Assembly: GCA_009602725.1 (NCBI GenBank)
Contig: WELB01000127.1
Coordinates: 80,347-111,044, forward strand
Direction: 5' to 3'
DNA from: Spirogloea muscicola
Taxonomy: Eukaryota > Streptophyta > Zygnematophyceae > Spirogloeales > Spirogloeaceae
DNA length: 30,698 nucleotides
The notes beneath the pieces were generated by a model that was given only the letters and a program-made list of their open reading frames with translations, searched no databases and was not told the DNA's origin. The position numbers and the translations under genes were made by a program. Of the stretch, positions 19,769-30,216 are shown in pieces; the first letter of the stretch is position 1; each line of letters starts with the position of its first letter.

Positions 19769-21774
19769 ATGCACATAGCTACAGCTATGGTGTCAGCTGT
19801 GGTGTTTTGCTGCCTAGGCCTGCTGGTCGCCTCAACACTGCAGCTGACACCCACGGGAGTGCCACAACCTGCTCAAGTATGATACTTTTTCCTTTCAAAA
19901 CTATCACAAATGATGTAGCACATTTGCATCTCAGCAGACACAGCAACGGCTGTAGCTTGACAGATGAAGTCCTTGATTGGTCACCAGTGCAGATGACCAC
20001 ATGTAGCAAAGGCATCCGATGCTGACCTCTGATAATCTGATGATGCAAAGTGCTATGTCAAATCATGAGACTGCAGATTGTGAGGACAAGCGTAGTCTTG
20101 GGCTACCGTCCTGCAAAATAAGGGGCTGTAGCATCACAATTCTTGATTCATCAATGCCTGTTGATGAGGAAATTGCCTCTGATATGTGCAGAGCAGAGGA
20201 CAGCAGCTGCAAATGAACAGGCACGACTGTATGTTAGTAATATACTCCACATTTTCACAAAATAGCTACGTTGATGAGTCGCAAAGAAGAGCTTGTCTGC
20301 ACATTCTTCGGCTGGGATGCCCAGACATCAAATGCGCAGTTATAGCCAATCACGCTCAGAAATAGAAATTGCAGGGTACTGGCAGCACATGGCATGTGCA
20401 GCTACCGTACGTGCCAGACAATTGCACAAAAGAGTGCATGTACGAGAAGCACATGTATTAATGTTCAAGAGAGAATGTGCTCTACTGACACAGCATTCAG
20501 TGGCCTTGCTATCAGATCGATTGACGAGGAGGCACATGCAACGTACTTCTCCTTCAACAGATTGTCCTAACATCAGCTTCTTGGCTGTATGTACACACCC
20601 TTGACAGACCTCCTTCTAGCGGAGGCAGCCAGCCTTGGTCTCAATGACGAACAGTTTAGGGTCAACACTCTCTTCTTGCATTCCGAAGCCTTGCGTAAGC
20701 AGGGTGTGCTGTGATACTAACAAGGTGATCATGGCCTATGCAAGAATGTAACTGGACCTTTGTACTTAACGGGCATGTCATGAGTAGGTACACTTGCTTG
20801 CACTTACGTGAAGACGCCATGCACTCAGTGACAGAGATCAACGGCAGCAATTGATTTTCCTGAGGATACTTATTTGTCAGTCTGTAGTCAATCACTATCG
20901 GGTAGCATATCATTATTGCTCTTTGCTAAGATGCGCATTTGAGACTGGTCATATCGCAGGCTCCAAGCTTAAGAGGTGCAATCAATGCATGCAGAGGCCC
21001 ATCACCAAATGCCACTCGCTGCTGCAGACCATTAGGTGTTGTACAAGAAGAACTCTCCATCTTGTACCCAGGTAAACTTTGCTCTGACTACAGTCAAGTT
21101 GTCACTTTATAAGAAATTTCGGTTGACTTCAGGTCTCAATGATGTGCCAGCCAGAGATGTACTGAGCAGCTGTGTCCTTGAGTCTCACAAGTCCTGTGTA
21201 AGGTCACAGACAGTCATACAGCATAAGGAGCAAAAAATGTCAAGTGAGTTCTGAGTTGGATATATAGCTAAGCTGCATTCAACCAAGCTGCTGACTCGAT
21301 TCTCTGTTTAGTTCTTTTGCAGCAACATATGGACAAGCGACTGTGAATATAGCAGTAAATGCTGCCTGCAATGCGGCTCTACAAGCAGCACTTCAAGTGC
21401 GAGGGGTCACTGTCAACGTGCTTGCCCTGTGTCCAGAGGAGCTTGGAGTCCAATGTATCAGTCCCGTACGAAATACCTGCCCTGCCAAATCAGTTCCTGA
21501 AAGGTGAGAATATGGTGGATATGGTCGTTATATATTGTCTGAGTACTTGTCTAATGTGTACAGGGCCTATTTCAAAACCATCTCAATGCCTGAAAACGAG
21601 GCCGGCTGTCGGCTTACATGCAGCGGCCATTGCTTAATAAGAAGGTGCCCGCCATGCAACATCCCCAAGCCATGCCAGTCGTCAAACACTGGCAGATATT
21701 GTCTTTTCTTGGCAGGAAGTAGACATGTGCTGAAGAGTTGCTGGCGTTTGCTGGCAGGGTCCTGCGGCCCTTAG
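19769..21774 (+). CDS. Cysteine-rich, probably secreted protein of unknown family (multi-exon, partly resolved)
   Basis: The 3' half is firm: exons 20960-21071, 21133-21243, 21323-21503 and 21564-21774 join in phase (1,1,2) and read APSLRGAINACRGPSPNATR, CCRPLGVVQEELSILYPG, LNDVPARDVLSSCVLESHKS, TYGQATVNIAVNAACNAALQ, VLALCPEELGVQC, then a Cys-dense tail (AGCRLTCSGHCLIRRCPPC) to a stop at 21774. Likely earlier exons are 20620-20694 (LGLNDEQFRVNTLFLHSEAL), a Cys-rich stretch from 20375 (MCSYRTCQTIAQKSACTR) and one near 20075-20215 (KRSLGLPSCKIRGCSITILD); their joins are unresolved. The candidate first exon, 19769-19876, is signal-peptide-like (MHIATAMVSAVVFCCLGLLV then ASTLQLTPTG) with a GTATGA donor. 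Frequent cysteines and a signal-like start suggest an extracellular or vacuolar disulfide-bonded protein. I do not recognise the family. Confidence 0.5.
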
Positions 21775-22404
21775 CCGTAGCATGCGGCAGCCGAGCGGTG
21801 AATGCAACAATAGCATGCAGTATTTGCCTGCTGGAGCTGGCAACAGGAGTCAATTCACTAATGCATAGCAGTGGGAGCACGCATCACGTCAATCAGACAG
21901 TTGCAAACGATTGTGCAGCGCTGCTCATTGTTAGTGCTCTCGTTGTAGAGCCCATGACAGCTCGCTCATTTGCATACATCCAAAGATGGAATTGCAGAGC
22001 CGTTGTGCCTACTGATGACGAGAAGACTTCTGCAATATCCATCCCATGAAGAGAGTCTGTTTGGTGGAACTATTAAGCCTTCCTGCAGATTGTTCCGATC
22101 TTGTTCTTGCTTCTTCATGCATTCAGATTCACGATCGATCCAAGCTGTACTTGTCCTTGTAAACTGCTTCTATCATTTTCAATAGCTGATGAAAAAGTCC
22201 ACGTGTCTTTGAAGTGTACAGTGTATGCAGATGCATGACAGCTCGCATAATGACCATAAATGTACGGCATATGCATATCGTGTCCCACTTATACAGGTAT
22301 ATTGCGACGTCAAACCGAAAAGACAATGTATGTTTGGAAGCGCTGTTTTGTTTACTTTCACCATATACTGCTTCTTCTGATACGACTTCGCTTTGAGTAG
22401 CCCC
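21775..22404. other. Downstream flank with one further open frame
   Basis: A plus frame (to 22049) reads GSRAVNATIACSICLLELAT, which loosely echoes the VN..AC wording of the cysteine-rich gene upstream. It is in a different frame with no usable intron, so it may be an extra exon of an alternative transcript, a decayed repeat of that domain, or chance. 22050-22404 shows nothing. Confidence 0.25.
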
Positions 22405-22480
22405 AACTCTGCGCTGGCTTTTGCCTGAACCGTGTATTGGGTTAACTCGGCCTACCCGGCACTCCATCACACCGCCCGCC
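22405..22480 (+). repeat. R1 repeat fragment
   Basis: CTCTGCGCTGGCTTTTGCCTGAACCGTGTATTGGG matches 15672-15710 (CTGCGCACTGGCTTTTGCCTGAACGGGGTGTTGG), followed by a diverged R1 body (CGGCCTACCCGGCACTCCATCACACCGCCC). The matching right end was not found, so it is a truncated copy about 70 bp before the start of the next gene. Confidence 0.6.
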
Positions 22481-22550
22481 AAAATTTCGTCTTGACATTC
22501 TCTCAAGACGACCGGCAGGAGCAGCGCGCGGCTCATTGGCGTGGCCAATC

Positions 22551-23196
22551 ATGCAGGCACTCATCCTTCGACCCGCCCTGGCCTCCATGGCCGCTGCTCT
22601 CGCCCGAGCCCCGGCCCTCGCGCCGGGCGCCGTGCCCGCTGCCGTCGCCGCCGCCCTCGGCGTCGCCGCCGGCGGGTGCGGCCTTGCGCTGGCCGGCGAG
22701 GAGGGTCGCTGCTCCGTGCCGAGCCTGGGACTCGCATTGGGCCCACGCTTCTTCGGCGGCCCAGTCGGCGGCGGCGACGACGTCGTGACCGTCTGCAGGT
22801 GAGACTGCTAGCCGTCAGCTGAGACCTGCAGCGCCAGGCCGCAAAGCTACAGGGCGCGAAGACTGAGCTGCGGGTGTCCGCCGAAGCCACAAGGGGAAGG
22901 CTGCTGAGGGATCAGCCTGCCCTTACCAGCACCTTGGGCCAGTTTAGTCCGGCATCATGAAGAGCTCACTTGGCGAGCGGTGCTTCGTGGAGCTGGAGCC
23001 CCCAGGCTGCGTCCAACAAGGCGAGAGCGGTCGAGCAGCGAGCCCACTTTGGTACAGTGCCGCAGCAGTGAGCCTGGTTAACTGACACTCAGCCTGCGGT
23101 GTAATCTCTCTGCTCAGGAGGGAGGGGCATCGCCGCTACATGATCATCAATGACATCGGGCTGTACGAGGACTTCGAGCACTTCATGACGACATGA
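22551..23196 (+). CDS. Small protein of unknown function (108 aa, 2 exons)
   Basis: Exons 22551-22798 and 23118-23196 join in phase 2 (TGCAG/GTGAGA to CTCTCTGCTCAG), giving 108 residues. The first about 55 residues are Ala/Pro-rich with regularly spaced Arg-free helix-like runs (MQALILRPALASMAAALARA), typical of an organelle transit peptide. The central part is Gly-rich (RFFGGPVGGGDDVVTVCR). The conserved-looking C-terminus is REGHRRYMIINDIGLYEDFE then HFMTT. The start was chosen because it is the first ATG after stops in this frame. Other frames over the GC-rich exon are shadows. It runs towards the ZGPAT-like gene (convergent). Family not recognised. Confidence 0.65.
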
Positions 23197-23780
23197 AGAC
23201 CGCCACTGAAGAAGATTACAGCGTTGGCACAAACTTGCTTATACCAGCTGAAAGACACGTGCTCGGCAGTCGGTTTTACTTGTACAATACAGTGTGCACG
23301 TCCTCTTAAGCAAACATGCATCCTTCTTTCACAACTGTACAGGCATCGAGCTGATGCCTGCATCCGGTGACCAGCACTGCATGTCAGTGTAGACACTGCT
23401 GCTTGTACCAGGCAACTATATTCAATAAAGTGGATTCTCTCCACACATGCTCTGTCATCACAGGCTTTGCCTTCGCAAAAAAAGCTTAGGTGGCAGCAGC
23501 GTAGCTGCTGACCGCGACACCTTTTTGCTATCACCAAGCAAGGTTACACTAGCTGCTATCATAGTGGCTCATCCTTACGAGAGATTGCAGATAGATGCAA
23601 CTTCATAAACCTCAAAAGAGCAAGATTCCATGAGCAAGATTCAGGCACCTTCTTATGTTCTATTCATGCCATGGGCTTCTCTAAGAACTGCCATACACAC
23701 TTTTGTCATGCAAAGAGAGGGACCGATCAGAAAGTACATTTTGCGGCAAATGGCCTACTCTGCATCAATTCAATCATCTG
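23197..23780. other. Convergent 3' intergenic region
   Basis: Lies between the stops of the 108-aa gene and the ZGPAT-like gene. The minus frame at 23136-23537 overlaps exon 2 of the former in antisense and has no recognisable character. It presumably holds both 3' UTRs. Confidence 0.5.
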
Positions 23781-26511
23781 TCAAAATTTCAGCCACTTCT
23801 TGCTCTGTTCCTTTTGATGAATTGCATCTCTCCTGCTCGTGTGTGCTCCAACAGCGGCAGACAGAGACTTTTGCGCCGCTTCCAAGCGTCGTAGGACTGC
23901 AGTATGCATGGCCTTGTCATTCTTATTCCTCCTCTCCATGTCCTCAAGCCTCGAAACTTGAGACCTCAGCTCTCGAAGCTCATCCTCTCTGGCCAACAGC
24001 AGCTGCCGCTCCTCAATTGAAGCTGCCAGGAAGAAGCAAGCCTAGGCAACATAAAGATGGCCTCTATGAAATGGCCAAAACAGCCGAAGACTTCAGGTAT
24101 AATATGAGCATCTGCATTTGCACTGCAGCATGTGGAGACCTGAAATATGACCAGTATGCATAATCAAGCAGTGCACCTCGTGTACGATCTCCTTGCTGCT
24201 GCTGGGGCCTTTTGTTGGTCGAAATTTTGGCCCTGAGAGCCTCATCACTCATAGGAGCAGCGTTCCCAAGGTTTCCTTTGAGCCCTTTGTTGATGATTCC
24301 GAACAAGTCAGACTCATTACTCTCTTTTAACTTGGACCTCCTGACCTTCTCCTGCTCTGCAAATTTCCTCCTGCGGCTCCTCTCACCTCCCCTCTTCCGC
24401 CTCTTTTCTAGATCAGTTGCTTTGCCTGGACCACCACGCCTGCCTGGGGCAGTGCTTTCGCCAACAAAGTCAAGCGCAGTCCGAGGGGGGAGCACCCGTA
24501 TGTTCAAGGGAGCAGCTATCCCTTGTCCACGACTCCCAAGGCCGCTGCCTCTGGTGTAACCCATGGCCACCATCATTTTGGACGCAACCCCTCGTGTATA
24601 CTTCTCCCAGTCGGCAAATATTGCCGTTTCTGCATCAAAGCTCGGCTCTCTGTGTAAGGACCAAGATGACTCTGGCAGCACGATCTAATGTAGTGATCCA
24701 TTCATCTGACCAAGGTCTACTCGTGACAAAAGGGGCAGGGAGGAGAGTAACGAATACGACTAGTGGGATGCTTTGCACAAGTTCGCATGTATATGTCCTA
24801 AACCTTGTGACTACAGCACCAGAGAAGAGAAGGCTGCAAAACTGTATACATCAAACCCAACAACCGTACCTGTCTGAGAGCCTCCCCCAAGTGTTACGTC
24901 CACCTTGGTCCATGAAGCAATAGCTAACCTCTCTTCACCACTGTCTTCGACCTCTGTGTGCAGTAACAGGACAGTGCCGTAAGAGTATGGTTATGCCACA
25001 CAACAAAGCCTATACATTTACTTGTGCACAAGTAAAGCAGGCCCTGATGTACCCTCTTGAGTACCTTGGTCAGAACCTGAGTCCTGAGTGCTGGAACTGG
25101 CCGCAGCTGATGCAAGAGAGACAATGGCTGTCGATTGCAGCTCCATCCTCCGACCATCAGCCAGGAACGCAACACCATATCGGTCTTCTTTGGGTCTGCG
25201 CCATTCAAGCTCTGCCTTCTGCCAGACTCCCTGGCCGTCGGGGACAGTGCAAGCCAAAATGATGTCCCCCAATGAAATTGCAGAGACATTATCGGGCACA
25301 TATTCCTCTAGATGATCCTCTGATATAATTAAGCCTGCAAGGTAAACGACATTCACAATCAAACCGCAATATGATAATGATCACAATTCAGGACAGCGTC
25401 TGTTGCCGGCTCATTGTCAAAAGACAATCACATGTACGGTACAATAAGAGACTTGTTCTACACCAGGAGTTGAGCCTTAGAGGCAACAGTACCATGCGAT
25501 TGCCGGCAGCTGTCACCAAAGCGGCACCGCTGCTCCAAGAAGAACCTGCAGGTCTGCTACTTGAGCTGTGAGTGGCCTGGTTCCGTCCTCCTCGCATCCA
25601 TGGCATACTGCCTGGGAACGGCCTTGCTTGAGGTGAAGGTCTGCATGCTAGCATGTCTCCATAGGCCCTACCAGCATGGCTTCTGTGGTCGGATGCAAAA
25701 AGGTGACGCGCGCCTTCCTCGGCCCCTGCATAGCGACCTGGCCTCCTTCATCAATTCTCTGCCCAGAGTACCACCGCCCATCTGTGTGCCGGAATCGGCA
25801 AGTAGACCCCAGAGGTCGCTGCGAGCCCTTCCCAACTCGTTCTCCGCTGGTGGAAGTCAGTGCGTGTGATGCAATGCGGTCGAGATCATAACGACCATCA
25901 TCGTCCGTGGATTGGTGTGACCCTGCAAAGCATTCAGCAGGACAAAGCAGTCAGCAGGACAAGAGTCCAAGTTATGACACGTTTGGCTAAGCTCCTCGCA
26001 AACCTCCTCAACGAGACACAGGAAGTCTGCCCAAGGTGGTGCGGATGCAAGCACTTGGCCATACGCACACACAACGAATCTGCGGGCCGCCGGTGTCTTG
26101 CCTGCTTGTCCAGCGGGCCTCCGCACGTCCTGCACCTGCCGCAGCTTGCCAAGCCCTTCCTCGCTCGCCTGCAATGTGCTCCGCAGCTCCTCCAGAACCT
26201 GCAGCAGCGCAGGCGCAGGACGTCTTGCCCAGCTTACTGCCACCATCTCTTTGCACCGCAACAACATGATCGGGCTGTGCGAGAGCTCACCAGGCCAGTG
26301 ACGACGACGCAGAAGCCGGGGCGAGGGGTCTGACAGGCGCTCTCACCTCCTGGAGCTCGGCATCTGCGGCAGGGTCGAGGCCCAGGGAAGCCTCCAGCTC
26401 CTGGATGGACGCGCGCTGCTCCGCGACTTGCTCCCCGAGCTCCTGCTCCAGCGCCGCCGCCTCCGCCGCCGCCGCCGCCGCCGCCGCCGCCGACTGCTGG
26501 CCGCCTTCCAT
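23781..26511 (-). CDS. ZGPAT-type CCCH zinc finger and G-patch protein (about 515 aa, 7 exons)
   Basis: Nuclear RNA/chromatin-associated protein; ZGPAT in animals is a transcriptional repressor and splicing-related factor, and plants have close relatives. Minus-strand exons are 26347-26511, 26136-26198, 25672-25922, 25493-25556, 25053-25334, 24177-24671 and 23781-24022. In order: an N-terminal poly-Ala then coiled-coil (LEQELGEQVAEQRASIQELE); a segment with CRFRHTDGRWYSGQ; one CCCH finger (CRFFLEQRCRFGDSCRQSHG, spacing C-7-C-5-C-3-H, split by intron 4); a Tudor-like region (GVWQKAELEWRRPKEDRYG); a G-patch (ASKMMVAMGYTRGSGLGSRG then QGIAAPLNIRVLPP); and a C-terminal coiled coil ending KWLKF. 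Joins from exon 3 to the stop are in phase. Exon 2 as given ends in phase 0 while exon 3 needs phase 1; a GC donor after CTTG (GCAAGC) at exon 2, or a missed micro-exon, would fix it. The exon 5 donor has two options 12 nt apart. Confidence 0.88.
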
Positions 26512-26627
26512 GGTTCGGCACCGCCCGCTGGCACCAATTGTCCAGCCGCAGCCCGGAAGCCTCGCCGCAAACTGCACCGAGACGAGCGAGCAGGGCTCTG
26601 AACGCTGAGCTGCCTCTCGCCGCCGCA

Positions 26628-26660
<33 letters not shown>

Positions 26661-26839
26661 TGCGGCGGCGGCGGCGGAGGGGTTTGCCACTGCTCGTGCT
26701 CCGTCGGGGCTCCCTCTGTCAATGTGCTAGCCTTGTACTTGGCCACCCAGGCCCTCCGCCACTCAACTCACGCTCAATTCCGCCTGACCACACCGTCAGA
26801 CCGGCCGCTCGAGCTACGTCCAGGCGAGGAGCGGCCGCC
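26512..26839. promoter_or_regulatory. Divergent promoter between ZGPAT-like and FSH1-like genes
   Basis: Only 328 bp separate the two start codons. The region holds a long GGC run (26628-26675) on the ZGPAT side, continuing the GCC repeat that encodes poly-Ala in ZGPAT exon 1. Long open frames here (poly-Pro or poly-Gly) come from the triplet repeat, not from a gene. Confidence 0.5.
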
Positions 26840-28895
26840 ATGGCGGCCGTGGCGAGCGGCGGCGGCGGCAGGCTGCGCGTCCTGTGCCTGCACGGCTTCC
26901 GCGCCAGCGCCGCCATCCTCCAGGTAGGCGCTTTGCGCCGCTGGCTCGCCGGCGCCGTGGCGAGCTCGTCGGCCACGACGGGCTGTGTCCGATGCTGACC
27001 ATGCGCGACGGGGGCTGCGTGGCCTCTGCAGAAGCAGATGAGCATCGCCCGGTGGGACGCCGCGGTCGGCGACCTCGTGGACCTGGTGCACCTCCTCTGC
27101 TGCTCGCTGGCCCCAGAATGAAGCTTGCCTTGACCTCCGAGACGTCGTTGCAGCTTGCCTGCCCGTCTTGCCAGTCCAGGACGCGACCCCCACGGCTGCT
27201 CGAGACGGCCTGCCTTGCCTGATCTTATGGCAGAAGCTAGCGCGAGGCCGTCAGGCTGCTCGCTCAGCCGAGTTTTGTTTCCTCGACCGCCGCTGCAGGT
27301 ATGCATAAATGCGCCGATGCCAGCGAGCGGTGCCTCGGACCTGGAGAAGTACTTCGGCCCCCCCTACTTCGAGTGGTGGTCCGCTTCAGAGGTCCGACTT
27401 CCCACATTGTCCAGCCTTTTGTCTTTAATGTTGAGCAGGTCTTCAGCTATCACTGGGAGCTTGCGCATGGTAGCTTCTTGATGTCCTTCATCATATGATT
27501 CGCCAAAGTGGCCACCATGTGCTCTTGACGTCTATCCGCCTGCTAGCTATTCTGATTTGCATCTACTGACTAGAGGTTACTGAGAGTCCCCTTACTGCCG
27601 TCTTAGCATTTAGTACCTTGCTTTCTGCTCCATCCGGCTCCTTCAGACTTTGTCCATTCCTTTGGGCTGGCCTCTCACAGCCACCAGTCAATCTGGCTGC
27701 GCTTTCTCTTGACAAGAGGCACTTTGCTCTCGGCCAACATGACACCCGACCCTCATGCCCGTTACTCCGTCCATAGAGCGGCAGGATGGTAAGGTGTATG
27801 TTGGCGCCGACACCAGTATCACATATGTCTGTGACAACCTGACGCTCCATCGCCCATTTGACGGCCTTTTGGGCTTCTCGCAAGTACAAAAGCTGATCTG
27901 CAACTGGCTCCCACTCGTGTGCTCCGGTAGATCGACTTGATTTCGCCAATCAGGCATAAGACTTTGATACAGGACAAGATGTTTGTAGTCTGCAAAATAA
28001 CAGGCCTTCCAAGAACTTCACAACCCCTCAAACACCATCTGTCCTTCTTCCAGTCACAAATCACATGCAGCTCCTACTAGACGCTTCCCCTTAAATTGAG
28101 CTCATGCCAACCGCTGGTTATCTGCAGGGAGGCATGCTCGTATCATACTTGCTGGCGTTGCTACAGGAGGTAAGGGGTACTTATGTTCCTGCACACTGTG
28201 CGGCTATAGTGGACAAAGTTTTCGCAGACTCTGCCAGCTCGACGTATTTCTCAAGCTTTTCAGTCAATCGTGCATATAATTGACACTTCAGTGAAGTTGG
28301 GTTTGCCAGCTGGTTTTTTCGGCAGGGTGAAGTGGACATGAAAGTCCCACCTCGATTCTGTATACTGATCGGAGCAGGATTGCCAAGAGCAGATGCCCTC
28401 GTTGCAGCCTTCAGAAGGCCTATCACAGTACCTTCCCTTCATCTGATTGGTAAGCAGGTTGTCTGTGCATCAACGCTAGAGATTGTCATAGCTTGCAATA
28501 TGCACTGCATTCAAGATGGCATGAGAAATGCGTGTAATCAGCTCAGGAAAACTGCTGTGGCTGCAGGAGACAAGGACTTTCTCAAGGCAAAGAGTGAGTT
28601 GCTTCAAGACTGCTACCAAGATCCAGTCACCATTCACCATCCACGTGGCCATGTTGTTCCCCGCTTAGGTGAATGGACTGTGACAAGGATGCTGCGATGA
28701 AAAGTTCATGGTTACTTTGATCATTACACTGACAACATAGGGTGCAGACACTGTCTAGATCTCAATCGATTTCCCCTCTGAAATTGAGACTTGCAGGTTC
28801 ACATGATTAACACATTACTGCATGTCACAGATGATGGTGGTACTACTAGCCTACGTCAATTTCTCATTGGACAACCCCTCAGGTGTGACCTGTAG
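26840..28895 (+). CDS. FSH1/OVCA2-family serine hydrolase (220 aa, 8 exons)
   Basis: Small alpha/beta hydrolase (esterase) of the FSH1 family; substrate unknown here. Plus-strand exons are 26840-26923, 27032-27085, 27299-27391, 27785-27883, 28128-28169, 28326-28449, 28567-28668 and 28831-28895; all joins keep phase and give 220 residues, the usual family size. Residues 11-20 (RLRVLCLHGF) carry the family HG oxyanion motif. Then come VCINAPMPASG, YFEWW, and the nucleophile elbow GFSQG with Ser109; intron 4 falls between Gln and Gly of this motif. PPRFCILIGAGLP is the strand before the acid; Asp167 or Asp169 in GDKDFL is the likely acid. The catalytic His is 194 in HHPRGHVVPRL. The CDS ends at TAG 28893-28895 read straight through a possible donor. 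An R2 repeat copy sits in intron 3 (about 27650). Confidence 0.92.
27645..27690 (+). repeat. R2 repeat copy inside FSH1-like intron 3
   Basis: TTTGTCCATTCCTTTGGGCTGGCCTCTCACAGCCACC is a full-length match to the R2 core. It lies between the donor at 27392 and the acceptor at 27784 of the serine hydrolase gene, so the insertion is removed by splicing. Confidence 0.7.
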
Positions 28896-29636
28896 ACAAC
28901 CTGCAACTTGGGAGCAGAGGAGGATTTGCCATTCCTGTTGCGTTCTTACGGTTTTCCTCCACACGTGAGTGAGCAAGTTTGCAGGAAACCACTTAATACA
29001 TTCGGAGCATGTGTTGGGCCGAAGAAGTACAATATATAGATCATTAATGGGTTGCACAGCGTCGCCTCGCAGTACTTGATCCCTCTTGTAGAAGCTGCCA
29101 AACATGCTAGGTAGCACTTTGGTTTATGTCATGAATTTATCATGCATAGAATGCTGTGCAGCAGTTCTGCAGAACAGCCATTTCCAATCAGATGAGGACA
29201 TCGACCAGACCAAAGGCACCAACAAATGAATGCTGTCATAATTGATCTCATCACTCAGGTCACAAATATCATCTAGATACTATCATATTTGATATCAAGA
29301 CTCAGGTCACAAATGACTACTAAAGCTGCTACCTACATGGTGGTGTAGGACTCTTCAAAAGAATAAAAGTGGCGATAGCTATTGCAGGCCTTGCAAGGTA
29401 GCTTCCGGCCACAAAGAATGGTGGCTGAGACAGCTTCGCTGTTCAGAAAGAATCGTGAGGCAGAAACAGAGAGTCAGCAGCGACACCAGCACGATGCACG
29501 ACTGCCGCTATGGATAGAGCTGCCAGCTCTCCAACCTGCCGCCTTGGCATGTAGCGTTGCTGTCCTGTACAAGCGCCTGCTGTGGACGAACACAAGAACC
29601 AGTGACAAAAAGGGTCCTTTCGACCAGCTTGTTTCC
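28896..29636. other. Convergent 3' region with short direct repeat
   Basis: Between the end of the FSH1-like gene and the unfinished minus gene. ACTCAGGTCACAAAT occurs twice, at 29253-29267 and 29300-29314, in an AT-rich stretch. No confirmed exon is seen, although 3' exons of the minus gene may lie at 29440-29637. Confidence 0.4.
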
Positions 29637-29679
29637 TCTGCAAACGCCATCCTGCAGCCCTTTATCTCCGCGACCTCAC

Positions 29680-30216
29680 CATGGTCTCATAGCAGTCAAG
29701 GCCGTCAAACTGCGGCGCCAGCGACGTCTTGATGCTGGGGCTACACAAGCCTGCTGGCGGCGCCGACAAGTGCCTATCCAAGGTGGGCGTGGCCGGTTGG
29801 CAGGACGACGCTGGCAGAAGCAGCATCTGCATGGTCGAGGCAGAGACAAACAGCCTTCAGCAACATGCCAGTTGTCTTGGGTCAATCTCAGGAAGGCGTG
29901 GAAGTGAGAACATGGTGCCCTGACCGAAGCAAGATCGCTGAGATCTCTACAGCCTTGCCTACTGCCATCTCCGCGACCAGGCGGCAGCCCTGGTCCTGGC
30001 GTCGTCCGCACAGGTGTGACAGGAGGCAGTCGGGGCGATGCAAGAGGGACCTCAGGCCAGCGAGTGGCACGAGCGCCTCACCTGGACGAGGCTGCTGTAG
30101 CCGACGGCGCTGCTGCTGGAGGGCGCGGCGCTCATCATGTAGACCTCCGCGCCGTAGGCGACGCCGAGGACGCCGGCGGCCTTGACGATCATGCTGGCGA
30201 GGCCCGCCATCGGCAT
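29680..30216 (-). CDS. Unrecognised minus-strand gene, 5' exons only
   Basis: Exon 1, 30082-30216 (45 codons), reads MPMAGLASMIVKAAGVLGVA then YGAEVYMMSAAP; it has a hydrophobic stretch that could be a membrane segment or organelle-targeting helix, and ends at CCAG/GTGAGG. Exon 2, 29680-29826 (49 codons), follows a CATGCAG acceptor and reads MLLLPASSCQPATPTLDRHL, SIKTSLAPQFDGLDCYETM before an ATG/GTGAGG donor. Both are phase 0. A third exon may start at 29637 (RKQAGRKDPFCHW, acceptor TTTGCAG), but its end and the stop are unresolved. The 'LAPQFDGLDCYET' phrase looks conserved, yet I cannot name the family. The large GC-rich frames on both strands over 29.9-30.6 kb are artefacts of composition. 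Confidence 0.5.

Noticed and set aside
22541-22890. Arg-rich frames on both strands over 22.5-22.9 kb
   Set aside because: Shadows of exon 1 of the 108-aa gene in a GC-rich block.
26234-26746. 170-codon poly-Pro/Gly minus frame
   Set aside because: Produced by the GGC/GCC triplet repeats; it conflicts with the confirmed exon 1 frame of the ZGPAT-like gene.
29253-29314. 15-bp direct repeat ACTCAGGTCACAAAT as a target-site duplication
   Set aside because: The 32 bases between the copies are too short and featureless to be an element; simple local duplication is more likely.
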